Shown: positions 6,285-11,238 of the stretch, one piece after another
Numbering within the stretch: the first letter of the stretch is position 1
How the letters are laid out: each line of letters opens with the position of its first letter
NCBI GenBank assembly: GCA_001275005.1
Contig: JWZX01002854.1
Coordinates: 1 to 11,238, forward strand
DNA length: 11,238 nucleotides
Source: Chrysochromulina tobinii
Taxonomy: Eukaryota > Haptophyta > Prymnesiales > Chrysochromulinaceae
Direction of reading: 5' to 3'
The notes under the pieces: generated by a model
What the model saw: the letters and a program-made list of their open reading frames with translations, nothing else
Databases searched by the model: none
Told to the model about the DNA's origin: nothing
Position numbers and translations under genes: made by a program

Positions 6285-9200
6285 TCAGCTATTCCTCCAC
6301 TTCGTCACCGCATCAGGCCTGCCATCGTCAAGAAGCCCGTGGATTGTGGAGAGCGTCTGAAGGCTCACCTGGGCACCAGAGCCCACGCGCACAAGTGGCA
6401 CACCGCCAGCTGAAAGCGCCGGTGCTAGCGCAGTGAGCGCCCGCACCGGCGCCTCCCACATGGCCGTCTCGTGCCCGATGTGCTTATCCTCCCACCGGCT
6501 CTTCCACGAGTTGAGCTTGCGCTGGGAGCTCAGAGAGGCGCCGAGAGGGGCGTCGGCCGCGCCTCGACTGAAGAGGCTCGTGAGGGGCGCGACGAGGGGC
6601 GATCCTCCCGCAGCGAGATCCGCGAGCACTGAGTTGCAAGAGGCGAGAGGCAAGTGGCCATCAGCACCCCCGGCTGATCGGGGGTTTCGAGCTCCCGGAG
6701 ATCCGCAGGGCGATCTCGCTCCCGGAGATCCGCCCGCCCAGCCCATCAGAGGAGGAGCCCCCTCTCTCGAGACGCTCTCAAAGATCGGGGATGAGCCACC
6801 GATGGGGAGGTACGTGCCGTCGAACTTGGAGCGCGGCGCCGTGCGCCGGTCCCACTCGGGGTTGATGAGGCGCGATCCGCTCAAAGGGCGAGCTCGAGGC
6901 GGCGAGATCGAAGGTGCGGCAGTGGAAAGGTCGGCGTGGGAGGGCGCGGCGGCGGGGGCGAGGAAGGGGAGATGACTCACGAGGGACACCAGTGAGGCGA
7001 AGAAGCCGTCACCGCCGCCCGTTCGGGTGCCTCTATCCTCAGCCGTTGGCTCGGCTGCGAACGGCTCGACTGGCGCCAACTCCGCCGCCTTCTCAGCCGC
7101 CTCGGCAAGGGCCTTCTCCGTCGCGGCTGCCCCTGCCGCTGCCTTCTCCGCCGCCGCCGCCTCGACTGCCGCCTTCTCTGCCGCGGCCGCCTCTGCCGCC
7201 GCCTCTGCCGCCGCCTTCTCCGCCGCCGCCGCCTCGGCCACCCCCTTCTCTGCCGCAGCCGCCTCTGCCGCCGCCTCGGCTGTCGCTGCCTCGGCTGCCG
7301 CTGCCGCCACCGCGGCCTTGGCGACCGCCGCTGGGCGCGCGGGCGCCATGGCGGGCACCCCAACACGAGCCTTGGCCTTCTCGGCGGTAGCGACTTGCTG
7401 TCGAACGAGCCTCTCCCTTGTGCGCCGCGCCTGAGCCTCTTGGAAGGCGGCCTCTGCTCTCTGCACCTCGTCGGCGGGCAGCTCGGCTGCCGAAGCGAGC
7501 GCTAAGAAGCCTCGGAAGCGATGGAGGGAGCTCTCGTGAGGCTCCTTGCCCTCAGTGCTCACAGTCACACCAGACACCACGGCCTCCGCTTTGGATGCCG
7601 CCGTCTTGAACCCTGACGCCCGGGCAGCTGCCGCTTTGGAAGCCGCGGCCTTGGCCGCTGATTGCACGGCGAGTTGTCGTTCCACGAACGACAAGTAGGC
7701 GGGCTTTGCTTTGGAAGGCGCGGTATCCTCGACGGAGGTGGCAGCTGATGCCTTCGCCTCTGCCGAGGCCGTGGCTACGAGCGCAAGCTCAGGATCATCA
7801 GCGCTCTCCGCCACACTTTGCCAGGCCGTCGGTGGCGCGTCCGTCGATTGCATCGCCTTCGCAGTCTCGTCTCCCACAGCTGCCGAGGCCGCCGAGGCCG
7901 CCCCCGCATCGCAAATCACCTCGGCCGCAGTGCCAGCTAGAGGGGCGTCCCGAACGCGCTCAATGGAGGCGAGAACGGCGTCGATGGATGCCTGCAGCTT
8001 GCGACGCACGACCGGATGCAGCAGCTCTCGCAGCTCTGGAAAGGCGCGGGACCAGCCTTGCCCCTCGTACCCAGCCCCCTTGGACGCTGCGAGCATGGCC
8101 TCGAGCGCCGCAACGGTCGCCTTCGAGTCATCAGCCTCGCCCCCAAGCACGAGGCGCAGCGTGGCGCAAGCTTGCCGCGCGGTAGTCGACGTGAGTCCAG
8201 AGCGCAGCATCAGACGCACGAGCGGGCAGATGATCGTGAGCGCACCTCGCCCGGCTCGGATGGTCAAGTGAGCCTGCGCCATGCCTACGTGCGTCGCGAG
8301 GATCTGCCGCACGACCCCCATCGCTTCTTCGGCCATCTCACGCTGCCAATCGCGCACCTGTGACGGAGGGTCGAGGCGCCGTGGTTAGCACATGCATGCA
8401 AGGCAGGGGAGGTCTCTATGAGGTCTCCCCCACGCTGCCAATCGCGCACCTTTTCCGGTCGTGAACTTCGGGAGGAGACCACCGCTGCGGTGGCCTTCGC
8501 CGCCTCGTCAGCTTCATCAGCCGCGGCCGCCCTCTCGCGCTTCCTGCGCTCGCGTGCGCTCAGCCCTTCGAGTTTCGCCGACTCGGAGACGGCCTCGGCG
8601 CCCACCGCCTCGAGCGACTTTGGTGGGGCGGTCTCACCCTGGCCGAGCATCGCGAGCAGCGGCGGCAAGCCGTCGGCGGCACAGATGGCTGACGCCACCG
8701 CCCCTGCCGACTGACCTGCGACTTCAGGGGCAGCCCCGTCCTCGACACGCGGGAGGGCGCTCTCGCCGCCGCCTACGGCCCACCGCCGCCCATCCTCTGC
8801 GAGCAAGTTGGCCAGAGTGCGCAGCGCGTAGGCCGATGCTTCCCTGCGAAACTCGAGCTCTTCATTTGGAGCGGAGCGGTCGCGGCACGGGTCAAGGAGG
8901 AGGATGAGGGCGGCCACGCCACCACACGCGCGGATGGCGTCGACGGCCTCCAGGCATTCATGAGAGAGGTCGTGCAGGGCGGCCGCAGCATCGACGGCCA
9001 ACGAAGGCGTTGGTGGGTGCGCACTCGACGAAGCGCCATCGTTACCATCGTGGGCACCTCCGCCGACACTCGCGTCAGCCGTCGTTGCAAGGGGCTCCCA
9101 ACGGCTGTGAATGTGAACGCACTCCTCGAGGGGCTCCCCGGTCGGTCGCTTGGCACCCGCAGAGGTGCCAGCGCGCCCTACGCCGAGAGCGCCGAGATGA

Positions 9201-11238
9201 GCGCCGAGAGCACCGCCACGTGTACCGTGCAGGTAGAGGTGTCGTGGCGCATGGTGCACGAGCAGCTGGACGAGCAGCGGCACCGCCCCTGCCGCGAGCA
9301 GCGGCGGACGATGCGGCGGGTGGCTCGCCAACTGACGCACGCACGCAGTGGCGACGCCGACGATGCGCAGGTCCTCGCTAGACTTGAAGAGAGCAATGAG
9401 TGGAGGAATGGCTCCTACGATCCGAACCATGTCGCGCTCTGGATGCGACGCGTGCGAGAGCCGTGCGAGCCCATCGACGAAATGCGCCACGACCAGCTGG
9501 GCGTCCTCCGGAGGCGGAGGCGGAGGCGGCGGCGGCGGCGAGGGCGAGGCCGATCGTGGTACACTTTGCTTCCGGGCCCGAACCCGAGTGCAGGCTGTCG
9601 CTGTGGCCGCCGTGGGCGCGGCCGCTGTGTCGGTCGCAATGCTACTGCCGGCAGCCATTGGCGCCGGCATAGAGGCAAACGGCGGGACCCTCGGTGCAGC
9701 GCTCGGTGCAGCGCTCGGTGCCGCACTCGGTGCCGCGCTCGGTGCAGCTGGAGCCGGCGCGGCCCGTGCGCTCTGCAGCGGCGTGCCGATGCGGGCGCTC
9801 TGCAGCGGCGTGCCGATGCGCGCGCTCTGCAGCGGCGTGCCGACGCGGGCACTGCCCAGCGGCGTGCCGACGCGGGCACTGCCCAGCGGCGTGCCGACGC
9901 GGGCACTGCCCAACGTCTGGATAGCCGGAGCCGAAGGAGGGGTAGGCGGTGCGGCGTGAGGGGTAGGGGGGTGGAGAGGCGGTGCGGCGTGAGGGGCAGG
10001 CGGTGCGGCGGACGCGGCGAGTTCCGATTTCGAGATAGGCGCGCTTGCCACTTCAGCCGGCGACGATGCCGCGGCTGCTGTACGATTGGGTGAGGTGGTG
10101 CGACCTGTGGGGCTTGCGCGACGTTCGCGTGACGATCGCGAGGACGGAAGCCCCTCCGCAGGCTCCGGCTGCGACCAGGTGTGGCAGTGACGGCGGAGCC
10201 TCGGAGGGAAGCATCGGTTCGTACGGTGCAGCTGGCGGCAGTGGAAGCGGCGGAAGCGCTCGGGTCGTCATCGCCTTGTGATCTGCGGCGTGAATGACTC
10301 CAGCCTTGCCAGCGCTGATTGCACAGCTCGAGACTTCGGCCGATTTGGGGGGGGCAGTGGCTGAGGAGACGACCGTGGCGCCGTTCGCAGAGGACGACGC
10401 GGCAGGCTTGGCAACCAGCGGTGGTCGGTGCATCTTCAGAGGCGAGCTCTTCCTCGACGTAGTCGCTGAGCCACCCCCGGGCGCCCGTCTCAGAAGGCAG
10501 CTGCGGCACCCGAGGAGCTGCCGCGACAGCGGCACCGGCCAGGGGGGGCGGAGCACTGGCGTTCCTAATTAGGGGCGGAGCAATGGCGGCCGCTGCAGCA
10601 GCGACGGCAGCAGCGCCGGCAGCTGCCGTGCTGGCCGCCCCGCCCGAAGCGCTGGTGGCAGGGCGGCTGGTAGCGGCAGGGCAGGCGGGAGCGTCGTCCT
10701 GAGCGTCCGGCTGCGCAGACGGGGGCGCTCGGCTATGCTCGCGACGGCGCGGCGTACTGGTAGAGGAATGCTGGCGAGGGGTGACGGAGCTCGATGTGAC
10801 ACGTGGGGTGACGGAACTGACGGAACTGGCGGCTCGCGGTGTCGATGTGACACGTGGTGTGACGGAACTGACGGAACTGGCGGCTCGCGGTGTCGATGTG
10901 ACACGTGGTGTGACGGAACTGACGGAACTGGCGGCTCGCGGTGTCGCCGATGGCGTCGCGCTCGGCGTGATGCTCCGTGAGGGCGGCTGGGAAAACAGCA
11001 TGAGCGCGGCGGCCTCACGCGCCTTGCGCCGGCGCTCAGCCTTTTGGAGTACCGCATCCTCCGACGTCTCCTGATGAGTCTCAGCGGCATGATGTGCATC
11101 TCGCGCGATCTGAACCAGGCGAGCGAGATGCGCTTCTTCGGCACTGACGAAAGGCACGGCGGCCGCCTCGGGAGCTGCAACCTCAGGCGCTGCCACCTCG
11201 GGCACAGCCGCCGCGGGGGCCTCCGCCGCCGGTACCTC
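6285..11238 (-). CDS. Long armadillo-repeat protein, 5' end outside the window
   Basis: Proposed minus-strand exons are >11238-10176, 10104-8450 and 8357-6285, giving at least 1596 residues; the frame is open to the window edge, so the N-terminus is missing. The first exon encodes EVAAP repeats, a charged helical stretch and Ser/Thr/Pro-rich tandem repeats. The second encodes Pro/Ala repeats, a run of ten prolines, and then the armadillo part (about 9530-8450). Typical ARM helices there are GAIPPLIALFKSSEDLRIVG, AAGAVPLLVQLL, ACGGVAALILLLD and ADGLPPLLAML. The third continues with a helical region to about 8120, a long Ala/Glu/Lys helix (about 7335-7075) and a Gly/Ser/Pro-rich tail. ARM arrays bind other proteins, so a scaffold or adaptor role is likely, with no catalytic domain visible. 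The 8450/8357 junction is firm (phase 0, KVRDWQREMAEE restored). The 10176/10104 junction is less certain: a competing frame between about 10440 and 10110 also looks coding. Low-complexity composition limits homology calls. Confidence 0.8.
7075..7335 (-). repeat. Ala/Glu/Lys-rich helical repeat in the armadillo protein
   Basis: Encodes a long run of units such as EAAAAEKAAAE and AEAAAAEKAAVE with few other residues. Regular spacing of Glu and Lys in an Ala background predicts a long single helix or coiled-coil stalk. At the DNA level it is a degenerate GCCGCC/CTTCTC repeat that changes length in frame. It follows the armadillo part and precedes a Gly/Ser/Pro-rich tail. Confidence 0.8.
8339..8451. 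repeat. 21-bp perfect direct repeat spanning both ends of the intron
   Basis: Positions 8339-8359 and 8431-8451 are identical over 21 bp (plus strand begins CACGCTGCCAATCGC and ends GCACCT). On the minus strand each copy begins AGGTGCGCG and encodes VRDWQR after the AG. One copy carries the donor, the other the acceptor and the exon start. The offset is 92 bp, equal to the intron length, as expected for a tandem duplication that created the intron. Confidence 0.97.
8358..8449 (-). other. Armadillo-gene intron flanked by a 21-bp direct repeat
   Basis: A 92-bp GT-AG intron on the minus strand (donor AAG|GTGCGC at 8450/8449, acceptor CACAG|GTGCGC at 8358/8357), phase 0. A CTAAC branch-site match lies at 8388-8384, 27 nt before the acceptor. 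Without splicing the frame runs into about 50 residues of non-family sequence and ends. With it, the helical region continues in the 690-codon third exon. The two splice sites lie inside two perfect copies of one 21-bp sequence. Confidence 0.88.
9691..9750 (-). repeat. 12-bp tandem repeat (Ala-Pro-Ser-Ala)
   Basis: Five 12-bp units beginning TCGGTG on the plus strand, with one to three changes between copies. They encode APSA-type tetrapeptides on the minus strand. This is part of the disordered linker before the polyproline run. Confidence 0.85.
9780..9914 (-). repeat. 27-bp tandem repeat encoding SARVGTPL units
   Basis: Five 27-bp copies at 9780, 9807, 9834, 9861 and 9888, preceded by a partial copy from about 9764. 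Each encodes a nonapeptide of the form [G/Q]SAR[V/I]GTPL on the minus strand. The copies at 9780 and 9807 share CTCTGCAGC, while the three from 9834 share CACTGCCCA, showing two homogenised sub-blocks. The S/T-P content suggests phosphorylation or linear-motif binding, which is inference. Confidence 0.92.
9944..10000 (-). repeat. 24-bp repeat encoding PHAAPP-type units
   Basis: Positions 9944-9967 and 9977-10000 match at 23 of 24 bases, and a shorter third copy follows. They encode Pro/His/Ala-rich units on the minus strand. Confidence 0.75.
10105..10175 (-). other. Proposed 71-bp intron in the armadillo gene
   Basis: Donor CCTG|GTCGCA at 10176/10175 and acceptor CCCCACAG|GTCGCA at 10105/10104, phase 1. 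It links the open frame that enters from the window edge with the downstream Ala/Pro-rich frame, which has a stop upstream at 10270-10268 and so must be entered after that point. The intron start and the next exon start share GGTCGCA. No clear branch site is visible and 71 bp is short. An alternative is a further frame change upstream near 10440-10480, so the exact structure is unresolved. Confidence 0.5.
10793..10945 (-). repeat. 51-bp tandem triplication encoding a 17-residue repeat
   Basis: Three copies at 10793-10843, 10844-10894 and 10895-10945; the first differs from the other two at one base. Each encodes TPRAASSVSSVTPRVTS on the minus strand. Near identity at the DNA level, including silent positions, points to recent duplication. 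The repeats are Ser/Thr-Pro rich, basic and probably disordered. Confidence 0.95.

Noticed and set aside
8960-10093. A 377-codon plus-strand open frame opposite the armadillo exon.
   Set aside because: It is an Arg/Cys/Gly-rich mirror of the 27-bp and 12-bp repeats and of the ARM codons. The minus strand carries recognisable armadillo helices, so this is a shadow frame.
1-11238. A prokaryotic or mobile-element system (operon, CRISPR, defence island, transposon).
   Set aside because: The genes are eukaryotic in type and spliced. No transposase, reverse transcriptase, terminal inverted repeats or regularly spaced repeats with unique spacers were seen.

Overview
The window looks like nuclear DNA of a GC-rich eukaryotic microbe, most likely a unicellular alga. 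A haptophyte or pelagophyte-like genome would fit, but no sequence here fixes the lineage. The reasons are spliced genes with short GT-AG introns (71, 92 and 185 bp), secretory signals with N-glycosylation sequons, eukaryote-type families (an SLC9-type Na+/H+ exchanger, an arylsulfatase K-like enzyme, a SET-domain protein and an armadillo-repeat protein), and Ala/Pro/Ser-rich low-complexity protein tails. I see no operons, Shine-Dalgarno sites, tRNAs, rRNAs, CRISPR arrays or transposase genes.

Layout. Positions 151-2199 (+) hold an intronless Na+/H+ exchanger. A 272-bp gap follows, with an (ACTG)n run and four GTACG boxes. Positions 2472-4378 (+) hold a secreted sulfatase in two exons split by a 185-bp repeat-built intron. 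After a 552-bp gap, 4931-5557 (+) holds a small SET-domain protein with a hydrophobic N-terminus. A 727-bp convergent gap follows. From 6285 to the right edge (-) lies the 3' part of a very long armadillo-repeat gene with at least three exons. Its start lies beyond the window.

The genes do not form an evident pathway. The exchanger and the sulfatase both belong to the endomembrane or secretory system (ion and pH homeostasis; desulfation of sulfated uronic-acid polysaccharides). The SET protein is probably a membrane-anchored or organelle-targeted methyltransferase. The armadillo protein is probably a scaffold with long disordered, repeat-rich arms.

The most interesting signal is in the introns. 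In all three inferred introns the first bases (GTACG, GTCGCA, and a longer stretch that is part of a 21-bp perfect repeat) are repeated as the first bases of the following exon, and each intron ends in CACAG. This is the footprint expected when an intron is born by duplication of a GT-containing site, either by tandem duplication or by insertion of an introner with a target-site duplication. The sulfatase intron also carries a near copy of the surrounding coding sequence that reads across the exon junction as if no intron were there. That copy is embedded in an array of degenerate 10-bp units.
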